The notes beneath the pieces are model-generated. The model saw nothing but the letters and a program-made list of their open reading frames with translations. It was not told where the DNA came from and did no database searches. 64,000 nucleotides of DNA from Immersiella caudata (taxonomy: Eukaryota > Ascomycota > Sordariomycetes > Sordariales > Lasiosphaeriaceae), in contig JAULSU010000004.1 of the NCBI GenBank assembly GCA_030512335.1, forward strand, positions 3,038,001 through 3,102,000. The letters are read 5' to 3'. This document shows positions 10,328 to 21,534 of the stretch, in pieces. Each line of letters starts with the position of its first letter. Within the stretch, counting starts at the first letter, position 1. The translations under genes were made by a program, and so were the position numbers.

Positions 10328-13032
10328 ATGATCAGAACGGGGCTCGGCCTGTTGACCGCCGTGACGGCATTTAGTGCTGTCGCCAAGGGCCAGGCAACAT
10401 GGGACAAGAACCAGGTCAACACGACGTTATGTCAATGGCAGCAATTACGAGGTGAGTATCTCTGGTCCGTCGTCATTCTGGCATCTGTCTTACACCATGT
10501 GTAGCTCATGTGGTGAGGGACACCGTCTACATGGACGGCGGAAGGATGTGGTGGCTTCCTGGCCTCAGCGATGGGAGCTACGCAACTGCCGTCAATGACC
10601 GTGAGTATTCATCTTTGACAATACACTGAGCGCAAGTGTTGACTCAGCCCGTAGATAACCCCCTGGGTCTTGTTTACACCCTTAACTTTAGCAGGCCCTT
10701 CTCCACAACGGATAATTTGACTGCCATCTTTGGGGCAGTGTCCAAAGTCAGCGAGGGCACCGCAGCCAAGAACCTCGCTCCCAACTATGTGGACGGAGCA
10801 ATGCTGGGAAACCATGAGGAGTGGTTCCTCTACGGCGGCCTGCTTAGAGAGACCAAAGAGTTTTCGCCGCCCGCGGCCGCTAACGTGCTCGCCTATCAGA
10901 AGTATCAGTACGGTGTCCAAAAAGACGGCTTCCTGCCCGGATTTGTCTACGACGATCTGCCGGAAGACATGACCCGTTATCTTGCCTATGGAGCGTCGGC
11001 CGCCGCGCCTTCTGAAAACAAGGCATGGTACTTCTCTGGATTGCGCGCACAGGGCTATGGCCCCATCTACGAGCCTGGATTCAACGAGACCCTGACGGCA
11101 ACTAATGTCTCCAACACGCTGATCACGCTGGACATGGCGACACAGTTACAAGAGGTGTGGAAGAACGACACCTTGCCTGCCGATATTCCCGGACGTGCCA
11201 ACCCCGAGCTTGTGTGGGTGCCTGTGGGCAAGCAAGGCATTCTGGTGGCCTTGGGCGGAGTTGTCTTCCCTGACTTCTCGTCGCATCTCAGCAAGTCGCC
11301 CAATGAGGCGGAGAGCAAGGCGCAGAGTCCCGGTTTTATGTCGACTATCGACATCTACGATGTGGAGAGTGGCACGTGGTATCGCCAACCGACGACGGGC
11401 GGACCTGGACAGCTGACACGCGGTTGCGCTGTGGTTGCGCCTGCACAGGACTACTCCAGCTTCAGCATCTACTACTACGGTGGGTACTCGGGCTTGAGCC
11501 AGACACAGCCGTTCAATGACGATGTTTGGGTGCTGTCTATCCCGTCGTTTACGTGGACCAAAGTGGCTGAGGGCACGACGGGTGGACGGGCTGGTCACAA
11601 GTGCTTCATGCCGTATCCCAACCAAATGTTTGTTATTGGTGGCTATCCGCCGCTGGCCGGTGGTTCCTTGACCTGTCTGCGCGAGACGATTCGGGTGCTG
11701 GACTTGACTACCAGTACATGGAAGACCAGTTACGACCCGTCGAAGTGGGCCAACTACACCATACCTGAGGCCGTGGTTGGCAAGATTGGCGGATCGCCAA
11801 CCGGGGGAGCCACCGCGACGGCGCCGAGCCCGTCTGGATTCGCATCAACTGCTCTCGCCGCAGTGTTCGCCGAGAAGTACCCGACGACCAAGATCGTCAA
11901 CTATTACCCATACAAGCCCCAGGCAGCGAACAACAACACCAACCCCGACCTTCCTCCCGATACCAATGTCGACAGCGGCGGTGGCGGCGTCCCAGCCTTC
12001 CTTCCTCCCGTTCTTGGCGTTGTCCTGGGCCTGATGTTCCTGACCATGATTGCCGTTCTGATCCTCCTCTGGCGCCGTCGCAAGCTCCTACGCAGACGCG
12101 GCGGCCAGAGTGAAGCCGGTACGGAAGACACCAACGGGCACCGCATCATGTCATGGATGCGCGGCCAAACCAACAGCGAGACCAAGGCTGGTACTGTTGT
12201 TTCCTCCGATGAAACCACTTCTAGCCCCGACGACCTCGAGAGTGTCGCACCGGTTCACCCGCAATCCATGGCCGAGATGATGAATACCGAAATCCGCCAC
12301 CCAGTAGAGCTGCCAGGTGCGCCCCCTTTTTCCTTTTCAATTTCAAGGTATAATGCTGACCAAAAGGCAGACACTTCCCCTCGCCCTGAACTCCACGACA
12401 CCGGCCTCTCTCACGTCGATGTCCTCAACCGCTATTCCCACCTCAGCAAAGCCATCGCTTCCCACAACTCCTCCCTCCACACATCCGACTTCTCCGGCAC
12501 ACACCAGACCGACCACGCCTCTGTGACCCCCTCCTCCGCTTCTGTCGGCACCGGAACGATTCAGGCCCGCCACATGTCCGTTGAACTCCCCGGCGCGCCT
12601 GTCCCACCATCTCCTGTCCCTGCCTCCGCAGCCACCGTACGGGGTTACATCCCATCTGGCATCTCCAATATTTCGGAACGAGACCGTGCTCATCTGAGAA
12701 CAATAAGCGATACCACCGTCTCCTCTGTAGCTTCCGCCCCAAGAGACGCCAACGACGCTGGTGGCGCAATACCCGAGGAACAAGAGCCGGTCACACCTGC
12801 CGGAGGGACATTATCAAGCCCCGTGCTGCCTATTTCGCCTCCCACGCAGGGGGAAACAGGAGCGAGCGACTACATCAGTTCGGGCGCAGCCGCACCTGCG
12901 AGTGCTAAGAGCACGCCTAGCAGGGCAGGAACTGGGCAAAATAGCTCGCCTACGAGTCCGCTGAGGAGGAGCGTGTTTCATGAGAGCAGGGAGGATATGA
13001 CGGATACGGGGGTGGGGCCATCTGGGAAGTGA
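10328..13032 (+). CDS. Kelch-repeat single-pass membrane (cell-wall anchored) protein
   Basis: Exons 10328-10451, 10505-10600, 10655-12316 and 12371-13032 give 847 residues; keeping the last intron (54 bp, in frame) would give 865. A signal peptide (MIRTGLGLLTAVTAFSAVAKG) precedes kelch-type blades: DTVYMDGGRMWWLPG, EEWFLYGGL, GILVALGGV, IYYYGGYSG, DDVWVLSIPSFTW and MFVIGGYP. A Gly/Ser-rich linker leads to a transmembrane helix near residues 520-545 (LGVVLGLMFLTMIAVLILLW) followed by a basic stop (RRRKLLRRR) and a long Ser/Pro-rich cytoplasmic tail. The layout is an external beta-propeller with an intracellular tail, seen in fungal surface proteins implicated in morphogenesis and wall sensing. 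Its ligand is unknown. The first two introns are certain because VND and HNPLG join in frame. Confidence 0.88.
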
Positions 13033-14029
13033 ATATAGAACGGGTCGCTATTAAGAGGAGAGTGAGCGAGAGGGAAAAGGAGTTGTTGCTTCTAAAATGG
13101 AGTTGAGGCTTACTTGCTAACTTATATGACGGTACGTGGTCTAATCTAATCTTGTGAATGAGTAGGGCGTATGGAATGGAGCTGGCGCTGGATATAGTTG
13201 CATGGTACAACGGTAGCGCAGTATTTAGTGTAATGGCTATTGATGCCGATTTCTGAGTTGATAGGGAAGGGGGTCAGTTATTGACGGATGAAGTCGTGCC
13301 ATGCCATGAAAGACTCTTGCTGTACTTACGTGGGAATAGTTGCTTCAAGGTGAAAGTAGGGGGTATAGAATGAAACACAGCGTCTTGATGGCGCTGCTTG
13401 GTTTATTTGGGTTCCGTTCGATGTCAAACGTGGTTGATTTGCTCTCAATACTGACGCGCGTTTCTATTGTACGTATGTTAGCAAATGGGTGGGTTTTTTC
13501 CCTGCGAATCTGAAGTGTTTGCAAAGCCGGTCTCCCCTCGAACTGTTATCATGCAATGAGTGGTAAGGTATGTTGGGTTCAAGGCTTGCACAATGGATGG
13601 TAAATGGTAGAGTGAGACATGTTGAGTTCAAGGCAATACTCCTCTCATAGAAAAATGAAATGCATGGGCTACTTCGGTTTGCCCAAACGTCTAGGCAGCG
13701 CCACACGACCGTTAACTTACATGTTGTATCCAAACACGATAGCTCTGCCCACTGACCGGTATGTCACTATAGACATCTAAAATCTAGTGCCTCTGGCAAA
13801 CAATGAAACAAATGACATGGCATATGTTGTCCACTGCTTGAAGCTTCTCACTTTCCTTCTTATCTCGCCCCAAATATGCAACCCCATGAAACAACACGCC
13901 TCTGGATTAATCCCATCCAGCAACAGCCGGCAAACACCGTCCTCTTTCCTAGAAAGATAGATATAGTATGCATTATGATCCCATTCCCTAACGCCGATAT
14001 ATGCAACCATAAAAGAAGATGCCCCCTTT
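13033..14029. other. Convergent 3' spacer
   Basis: This lies between the ends of the kelch gene (plus) and the hydrolase gene (minus). The composition is AT-richer than the coding flanks, as expected for two 3' untranslated regions. No gene is seen. Confidence 0.55.
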
Positions 14030-15825
14030 TTAGTTCGCCATCTCTTTCTCTCTCAAAGTCTGCTTCCGAGTCTCTTCCAACTCACTAATGACGTAGCTAT
14101 TGAACTCGTCTGGATTATCCAGATATAAGTGGTGACCTGCTTTCTGCACGATTAGTACCTTTGCGGATCCATTCTCCCGCCTCTTCTCTTCCTCCGTGCC
14201 GTGAAGCAATGCCTTGCGAATACGCGCTTTGATCTTTTCTTCGGCTGCGAAGCCACCGACCACGTCCATCCAGTCGTTCTCGCCATACATGAAAACGATT
14301 GGAAAGCCGGTCTCGCGGACGGCGGGGGTTGTCTCGGTGGCTGGGGTGATGACTTGTCTGCCGACGTCCTGGATGCGGTGGATCACAGGGCTGCGGGCGT
14401 AGGCACCTGGTGCGAGGAGGTAGGGGAGAGCGTATTCCCCACTGCCCCTTTGGCGGAAGAGGTTATATGCGTAGGTGTGCAGCGCTTCCTTTTCGTCAGA
14501 CGGGAGGTGGTTGAAGCGTCGCGATGTCCAGCCCGAGACGAAGCGCGGGCCGAGCGGGCCTGTCAAGCGAACGATGGAGAAGGGGGATACATTAGCGTCC
14601 CATAGCCACACTAGCCAGCCCGGGAGAGGCCGCTTCGGCGGGGCTGTCGGGGTGTTGGATTTCGCGGTGACCGTTTTGTTGGATGCGGCAACAAACTTGG
14701 CGTTGTTGCCATCCACAGACTCGCGGTTGACGATGCTCTCTTGGTCCTGCGTGAATTCGTTGGCCATCGTCGAGGATGATGGTTCGGGGAGGTCCGCATT
14801 GGTGGCCCAAGGATCCTCGGGGATACCCACGGGGGACGCCAGAATAAGCTTGTTGAGGCGGCCTGGGTACTTCAGCGCGTAGGAAACGGCGAGGTAGCCA
14901 CCGAGCGAATGCCCCATGAGCGTGAATTTCTCGATCTTTCGAATCCTTCGCCACTCCTCCCTAGTGGTCGATGTCAGCTACTAACCTCCGTTTTGGGACA
15001 ATGCTAGCATGTCTCAGGAGGTCTGAGGAGGTAACGCCTCCTCTTCCTCCTGAGACAGCAGGGCAAAAAGACTAAAGGGGTAAAAACAGCAGGAATCGCA
15101 CATACAGCGCATCAATGAACCAGTCCTCGGCCTCCTTGGTTCTCTCTTTCGGGTCTGTTGCGAAAACCTTGAAGTTTGGTCTCGTCGAGTTGCCCATGCC
15201 CAGCATGTCGAGCGCATAGAGCTTCCAGCCCTTGGCGCGAGTCAACGGCTCGAAGTTCTTGTAGAAAAAGCCTAAGCCTGCGCCGTAGCCGTGGAGCATG
15301 ACGAGCGTGCTGTCGGCCTCCTCGCCGACGCGCTGGATAGCCAGCTCGTTGAGCTCCCTGTTCTTCCCCGATAACTTGACCATTGTCGATTGCCATACTC
15401 GCTGCCCAAAAGGATCGCTCTTGGCCAGTTCTTGGAGGCTCGATGTGTCAGCGCCGGCCTCCTTGAGATAAGGGATAAAGGAGAGCACATTTCGCTCTGC
15501 GTGCCGGGCGGAGACATTCGTCCACTGCGAAGAGCGGTCAGCCTCAAAACAACACCATTGCAACCGAAACGTGGCGTAGAATACATACCCACTGGGTTGC
15601 CGCCTCTTTGTATCCTAGAGGGAAGAAGGTCATGCCTCCTCGGGTTTTTGGCGGTATTTGACCATGCGGTGCTGACGGCAACGTGGCGTCGTTGGACATT
15701 TTTCTTGCCTGTTGCTGCTGCTGCTGCGCGCCGATGTTGTCGCGGTCGATGCGGCTAGCCAGAGAAGCGAGTTGGTTCAATCTCTGGGGGACGAGTAGGA
15801 GAGAGGTTGACTGCGTCTTGAGCAT
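14030..15825 (-). CDS. Alpha/beta-hydrolase of the CGI-58 (ABHD4/5)-Cld1/Ict1 type
   Basis: Exons 15825-15589, 15524-15106 and 14960-14030 give 528 residues. Visible landmarks are the oxyanion-side loop VMLHGYGAGLGFFYKNF, the nucleophile elbow GHSLGG with Ser near 237, a likely acid in GENDWMD, and the HX4D acyltransferase motif HHLYLD near residues 495-500, typical of CGI-58-like proteins. The N-terminus (MLKTQSTSLLLVPQRLNQL) is basic and amphipathic and could target mitochondria, as in the yeast cardiolipin deacylase Cld1. An endoplasmic or lipid-droplet acyltransferase role, as in Ict1/CGI-58, is the alternative. It is divergent from the Spo7-like gene, another controller of phosphatidic acid metabolism. 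The 145-bp second intron is unusually long for this window. Confidence 0.88.
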
Positions 15826-16623
15826 CTCGAGTCCGGAGACAAAAGAGCGCAGACGGGATGGCGCCGCTTATCAACTATCGCGCATAGGTTACGTGCGGCG
15901 TGCAAGTTTCAGGCACTTTCGCCTTCGCATTCGCCAGGAAGGCTGCAGAGGAATTGTGATTGCGCCGCGTTCCACGTGTGCTGGCCCGGAGCAAACCAGA
16001 GGCCGGAATTTAGATCGCTCCGCTGCCCGACAACCTCAACTTCCCCTCAGCTCAGGCGGTGATGGGGCTGCCGCAAATACCCGATGACGTCGGCATTTGG
16101 CGAGCTGGCTGCCAACGAGACGTAGGGCAGCTACAAACGCGATTGCAAACTCCGGCGACTCACACTTGGCGCCCCTAATCACATGTATTTTAAAACCATC
16201 TGCCATTCTCTTGATATTTACCTTGATTTTTGCACGTAATGTTTATCAGAAACTACTTGCGCTGGCAGCAGCGCGACGGGGGTTGCTGAGTGACCAACCA
16301 GCTCTGACTTAACATTTTTTTTGTGGCGTCAGTCCCTGAAACCTGGGGTCTTCCGCTCCACTGAAAGATCCAGCTACGAACCATCCGGCGATACTCTAAA
16401 CTCCGTCCACGAATCCCAACCGCCGCCAGTCACAGAAACAGGTACCGCAAGAGGATTCTTTGCATTACGTCCAGACTGCGCCACCCGCCGGATTACTGAA
16501 GCTCCGCATTCGCTGCATCTCGATCCCGAAGTCTGCCAACACCGCCCGCCATCGCCGGGGCCGCGGACCCTCGAAGTCCGCCGAAGCGAAACCTCTGCCC
16601 ACACTTCCGGGCTCCCAGCCATC
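15826..16623. promoter_or_regulatory. Bidirectional upstream region, hydrolase and Spo7-like genes
   Basis: About 800 bp separate the two start codons. The frame of the Spo7-like gene is open upstream of its ATG back to about 16321, but that part is Pro/Arg-rich, lacks an ATG and is probably leader. No specific operator could be assigned. Confidence 0.45.
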
Positions 16624-17901
16624 ATGACCGACTCACTGGACTCCATCGTCAAAGGCGCCCCGGCACCGGGCCGGGAGCTGCCAAAGGCGCCCGTCGGCAC
16701 CAGCCCCATTGCGTCCTCGGCGAGCGGTAAAGCCGGCGACCCCCTGAGCCACACTCCGAGCTCGCCATCCATGATCTACCTCAACCTCCTAATTCTCGAA
16801 GCCTCTCTCCGAGCGCAATACCTCGAACTACGCGCGCGCAGGCGCCACCACACCTTCTTCCTCTCGATCCTTTCGCTCTGGACTGTTGGCTTCGGGTACG
16901 CGCTGTTCCTTGCACCGCGCGAGGACGGCAGCGGAGTGGGCGGGAGCGTATACTGGATGGTTGAAACGACGGAGCGCATGTGCTTTCTCGGAGGAGTCAT
17001 AACGGCGATGCTGGTATGGGCGACGGGTATTTGGGAGCGGGGCGTGCGGTGGCCGCGCCGGTGGTTCGCTGTGTCGAACCGCGGCCTGCGTGGGTTTAAC
17101 TGCAAACTCGTTGTCATGAAGCGACCGTGGTGGAAGGAGGCGCTGGCAACCACGGGTTGGTTTCTGACATACGGACTCTTTTCCAACTCTGGCGGCTCGT
17201 CGTACCGATATGTAGACCCTACCGTGCTACGCGAGGTCGACAAGGAGCTTAACCTTACGAGGGAAAACCACCCGACTTTGCTGGTTTCGAGCGGTGACGA
17301 AGAGAAAGGCGGCCACGACGAGGATCTGGCACCAGGTGGCGACTATGTCAAGCTGCTGTTGCTGGCAAAGCCCTTCTCACCCACCTTTCGGGAGAACTGG
17401 GAGTTGTACAGGACTGAGTATTGGGAGAGAGAGAATGAGCGCCGCGCACTGCTAAGGGTGAAGCTCAAGGAGCGGGATCAAAAGCTGCGCAGGGAGCACG
17501 GAGGGTGGTTCTGGTGGCTTCCTTGGCGACGAGTCGCAGAGAAGCCCCACGCTGTGCCAGAGAAAGTACATCACCATCCGCGGCACGCAGCGGTGGTACT
17601 GGAGCACAAACGCACGAGGAGCAACAGCACAAGGAGAGCAAGCATGTCCACAGGGACTGGGTCGCGGAGCTCTACGCCAGCGCCGACCCCGGTGTTTGAA
17701 ATGGACGAGGCGGGCGTCACCCGGAAGGCGAGCACGGCTTCCAATGCATCAGACAAACGACGAAAGAAGCTGTCTGTTGCAGGCAGCAAGAGCCGACCGA
17801 GGGTAGAATCTCGGTCTGTGACACCGGATAACCCGTCACCGCTGGCCAAGGAGAGCAGCCTCGGTAGCAGCCGCGGGTCGCCGGACTCTACGGTTGCTTA
17901 G
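16624..17901 (+). CDS. spo7: Spo7-like regulatory subunit of the nuclear-envelope lipin phosphatase
   Basis: A single-exon gene of 425 residues. A flexible Ser/Pro-rich N-terminus precedes the segment SMIYLNLLILEASLRAQYLEL and two transmembrane helices at about residues 76-97 (FFLSILSLWTVGFGYALFLA) and 119-137. Next comes the conserved block NRGLRGFNCKLV, then AKPFSPTFRENWELYRTEYWERENERR, split here as AKPFSPTFRENWELYR and TEYWERENERR. This is the Spo7 hairpin architecture: with Nem1 it forms the phosphatase that activates the phosphatidate phosphatase Pah1/lipin at the nuclear envelope. The C-terminal 130 residues are basic, Ser-rich and probably disordered and phosphorylated, longer than in yeast. 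I chose the ATG at 16624 because the upstream in-frame sequence lacks protein character. Confidence 0.88.
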   Translation: MTDSLDSIVKGAPAPGRELPKAPVGTSPIASSASGKAGDPLSHTPSSPSMIYLNLLILEASLRAQYLELRARRRHHTFFLSILSLWTVGFGYALFLAPREDGSGVGGSVYWMVETTERMCFLGGVITAMLVWATGIWERGVRWPRRWFAVSNRGLRGFNCKLVVMKRPWWKEALATTGWFLTYGLFSNSGGSSYRYVDPTVLREVDKELNLTRENHPTLLVSSGDEEKGGHDEDLAPGGDYVKLLLLAKPFSPTFRENWELYRTEYWERENERRALLRVKLKERDQKLRREHGGWFWWLPWRRVAEKPHAVPEKVHHHPRHAAVVLEHKRTRSNSTRRASMSTGTGSRSSTPAPTPVFEMDEAGVTRKASTASNASDKRRKKLSVAGSKSRPRVESRSVTPDNPSPLAKESSLGSSRGSPDSTVA

Positions 17902-18685
17902 GGACGGCTGGCGCTTTTGAATGGCATACTTGGGTTTGCGGCTTATTGGTAAAATAGCAATGGCTATGCGTTTAGCGGGGATGATGAACGCGATACATGA
18001 ACACAGGTTATCGGTCTAAATTCCCCTGAAGCTTTGAACTTGCAGGCCGTGATATCTGCCAGTCAAATGTTTCCATGACTAGGGTTGACGGCGCAAAGAA
18101 GACTTGAGCGAACGCCATCGAGTAACCTCAATGTTCATTTAGCCTGACCGCGGTGTTGTTGTCGAACGCTGTGTTGGGGACCCGCATTTTCAGGCCACTA
18201 GGGCAGGGATTGGCTGCTGTACCCCGCTGCGGCTCAATGCAGTCGCTGGGGGGCTGGCAGCAACGACATCAACAGCTGACTCCATGGGTCTCCTGGCACA
18301 AGCTTCCATAATTCCACAGTAGCTCCCCACGCCGACGTACAGACAACCTGGATGTTAGGGTGCTTGAGCCGAGTTTTTTTCATTCTTCACGCCGAGATTT
18401 CGAGTATAAATTCAATTTTGGCCGCTGAAACACGGTGTGAGGATTGCAGGCTTTCTTCACCTCGACTAGCACCCCTTCACGTCGCAAGCCATCCAGATCT
18501 TGGGATCCCCGAAACTTCCATCATTTTCCACATCTCTCCGCCACTTGATACCCCAAACTCATCAAATCCCATTATTTTATCTTTCGAGAACTCAATTCAA
18601 CTTGTGGCTCTGGGCGATCGTCGTCAGATCGCCTCCGAGTTCATCGCAGGAAGCAACGACCAACCAACCACACATCACAGCCGCC
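17902..18685. other. Spacer, promoter of phosphatase-like gene
   Basis: This lies between two plus-strand genes. It contains a TATA-like box at 18415-18420 and a pyrimidine/adenine-rich leader before the ATG at 18686, which sits in a strong context (GCCGCCATGG). Confidence 0.5.
18415..18420 (+). promoter_or_regulatory. TATA-box-like element
   Basis: TATAAA, 266 bp upstream of the phosphatase-like start codon, within a locally AT-rich stretch. It is plausible as a core promoter, leaving a leader of about 200 bases. Confidence 0.35.
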
Positions 18686-19690
18686 ATGGATAGGAGGATT
18701 CTCGGACCCAGCACTTCAAGCGGTGTCCAGGGCGTTGCGCCATACTCTGCGCGTCCCCCCAGCCCTCCATATATTCACGTGCCGTCCTATTCGTCCGACC
18801 CTAGCGTCCTCAAAATCGTCCCCTCTTTCAAAGGCGTGGACGAAGCACGCCTCACCGAGAGCGATATCAGCATTATCACCCAAAATAAAGCTCAGATCGC
18901 CTCGGATCAGTCAAATGGGTGGCAGTATGAGTCGCGTCGTGTTCCCCAGCGCATCCTGGATTTTCTCTTCCTCGGTCCTGCCAGCGCCGCTCGCGACCAC
19001 GAGTTTCTCACAAAGGAGGGGATCACCATGATCCTCGGCTGCCGAGACACGAAGTTCCAGCTAGGTTTTGCTAGCATTCAGAAAGCCGCCGTTGGACTCG
19101 AAATCGAGGCCAGGTTCGTCGACGTCATCGATGGCAAGGCGGGCTTTATCAAGGCGTTTCGCGACGCAACTGGGGCAATCAACAGTCATCTCCTCGACGT
19201 CTACTGGAGGCAAGCAATAGCCGACGAATCGGATCCATCTAGCATCGCCATAGACAGCCAGAACTTCCGACGCGGCAAGGTCATGGTTTGTTGCGAGTCT
19301 GGCAACGAGAGGTCCGCGGCCATTGTCGCTGCATACATCATGTCAGTTTTCAACGTCGACTGCGTGCGTGCCATGCAGTTCGTTGGCCTACAACGCTTCT
19401 GTGCCAACTTCGACGACGAGACAAAGTTCGTTCTCAAAGCCTACGAGGACACCCTAAAGGCCGCAGAGGACGTCAAAAACCAGCTTCTGGCGTTCCAGAA
19501 TGCCGTCCAGACCGCTCCTACACAGGGGGCCAAGCGACGGATCGATGACACCATGGATGAGGATGATACCGCCAACCAGAATACGGCAATGGAAATGGAC
19601 GTCAGCGATCAGGAACGATACAAGAATCGGCATTTTGTTCCATTCATCGACAATGTGGGTGGTCCGTTGGGTCAGGGCCATAGCACCTAG
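18686..19690 (+). CDS. Dual-specificity-phosphatase-like protein (STYX/DSP group)
   Basis: Intronless, 334 residues. A Pro/Ser-rich N-terminal region of about 85 residues precedes a DSP fold: RVPQRILDFLFLGPASAA (the usual 'I..FLFLG' strand), ITMILGCRD, VDVIDGKAGF and the phosphate loop MVCCESGNERSAAIVAAYIM. The loop keeps Cys203 and Arg209 in CX5R followed by Ser, so it could be catalytic, but the usual His before the nucleophile is Cys202. A lowered activity or altered pKa is possible. An acidic tail with a KRRIDD cluster suggests nuclear entry. Function in fungi is not established; a phosphatase or a phospho-binding pseudophosphatase are both open. Confidence 0.82.
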   Translation: MDRRILGPSTSSGVQGVAPYSARPPSPPYIHVPSYSSDPSVLKIVPSFKGVDEARLTESDISIITQNKAQIASDQSNGWQYESRRVPQRILDFLFLGPASAARDHEFLTKEGITMILGCRDTKFQLGFASIQKAAVGLEIEARFVDVIDGKAGFIKAFRDATGAINSHLLDVYWRQAIADESDPSSIAIDSQNFRRGKVMVCCESGNERSAAIVAAYIMSVFNVDCVRAMQFVGLQRFCANFDDETKFVLKAYEDTLKAAEDVKNQLLAFQNAVQTAPTQGAKRRIDDTMDEDDTANQNTAMEMDVSDQERYKNRHFVPFIDNVGGPLGQGHST

Positions 19691-21534
19691 AGGGAGTCGG
19701 TGGAACTGCCGCACGCGAAGCTCTGATTGTTATTGGGATGATGCGCCCGGTACTTTTACTCGTCTTGGGGCCTCGAATCTTGGGTTGCGGCCTTCGTTCA
19801 AGTGGTGATTTGGGTTGCGGTTTCCTTTTTCCTTTTTGTCATCATGATGGCGTTGGCTGGTATATTTAGCGGTCTATACCCCTTTTGTGCCCCCTTGGCT
19901 CGGTTCTTCTCTTCTGTGAGAAGCATATAACCTTGAGGGCTCACATCCATGAGCGAGTGATTATATTTTTCAGAGATCAGAGAGGCCAGAGCATCCGGTC
20001 TGCCTTTCTCATGGCGCCTGTGGGACAGGAGATCCGGTTCAAACTCAGGCGGTAGCCGGGTGGATAGGCGGTGTGGCATAGATTTGTCTTGCTGGGGGCA
20101 AAGACTCGTGGAACTGCGCAGCAAAAAGGGCACCTGTACAGTAGATTTCGTTGTGGGTAATTTTATCCAACAAACGGGGCCAAGGGTGTCTCACGTTTAA
20201 TCACTCTCCCGCCTCACTGCTCCATAGTGTCTTGTGCATCGAGCAAAGCATTCCTTCGCAAAGAACAATAGACTTGGACCAGAATATCCCCGAACTGGTA
20301 TTTGCGTGTGATGTTTGACCCGACCAGCAATTCATCCCCTGAGGTTGGATTGGCCTCACCACCAAATGAATTTGGGTGTTACTCCTCACCAAGGAGTGCC
20401 TGTGCCCAATAACAGCCCCAGAAACCTTCTGGAACAAAGGTTGGTGAGCCGGTTTGTGACCTGGCCATGTAAAACGTAGAACATGGATGCCAGTGGCTGT
20501 CCCGTTCTGTCCCTGAAGACTTGCATGCCATCACACCCTAACCAAGCCACTGCTATAGTCTCCTCTGAAGATAGAGCCTGGATATGAGTGTGGCGGCCAA
20601 GTCGACCGCCATTTTGGGCTTTGCCGACTCAGTGTCCATGTGTCAGGGCCAGTATTGTTTACCCCGAACATCGCCACCGGGGTCAACCCCAATTCGTCCC
20701 ATCACCAAGGCACCAAGAACAAATCAAACGAAATGGCCCAAAAGCTATGACATTCCTCATCAGACGAAATCATCCAGGTCCACCTCTTCCACCACCTTCC
20801 AATCACTTCCCCTTGGTCCTGAGTCCTGAGTCCAGAGTCTTCAGCATCACGTGGGTCCGCGTACCTTCCGTCACTTCATCGAACATCGTGAAATCTCCTC
20901 CTCCAGGTCTCCTTGTGACCACACAGGCCCCGCGCGTGGACACGAGCGCGCGCCCGACGCGCGTATCTATTGTCCATTTGGTGATTTGGCATCCGCACAA
21001 ACAATAAATCCCCAACTCCCGTGACAAATCAATAAACGCCCTCCTCTCCACTGGCCCCAGCACCATCTTTGCGAAGTCCTGGGAGCTTTCATCTCTTCTT
21101 CTCTTCGGACGATAGCTTATTTCGGTCGCAAGGTAGCCTTGCAGCTTCATTGCCAATAGGGCTATCTGGCATTTCACTCCTACATCTTCGCCCTTTCTTC
21201 TTTCCAACAACCAACTCAGAGCGCGACCGATCGCGAGGCGGGGCGATCCAGCGACCTTCTTGGAAGCGCAGAGTCTCAGCTGCGTGAACCAAGAACTATC
21301 CAGTAAGCCAAGGGCCTCTTCCTTCTTCTGCTCACCATCTCCCTTCTCCTTGCGACCGACAAGCTTCTCGTCGCGCGACCGGCCAGAAAGAAGACAAGTA
21401 TCTTCCAGCCTTGCCCAGTCATTCTTTCTCCGTCTCTGGAGACAGTCTATCTCTCTCTCCTTTCATTCCCGACCCAGCCCCAAATGGTTGCGATTCAGTC
21501 TCAAACAACAGGATCGTGAGTCTATCAAGCGCCG
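19691..21534. other. Spacer, upstream region of the AT-hook gene
   Basis: 1.8 kb between two plus-strand genes. A CACGTG E-box-type hexamer lies at 20848-20853. From about 21300 the sequence is strongly CT-rich, as in fungal leaders. Minus-strand frames such as 20803-21210 have no family features. A leader intron cannot be excluded. Confidence 0.5.

Noticed and set aside
20803..21210. 135-codon minus-strand open frame upstream of the AT-hook gene
   Set aside because: It overlaps the presumed promoter and leader and has no recognisable sequence.
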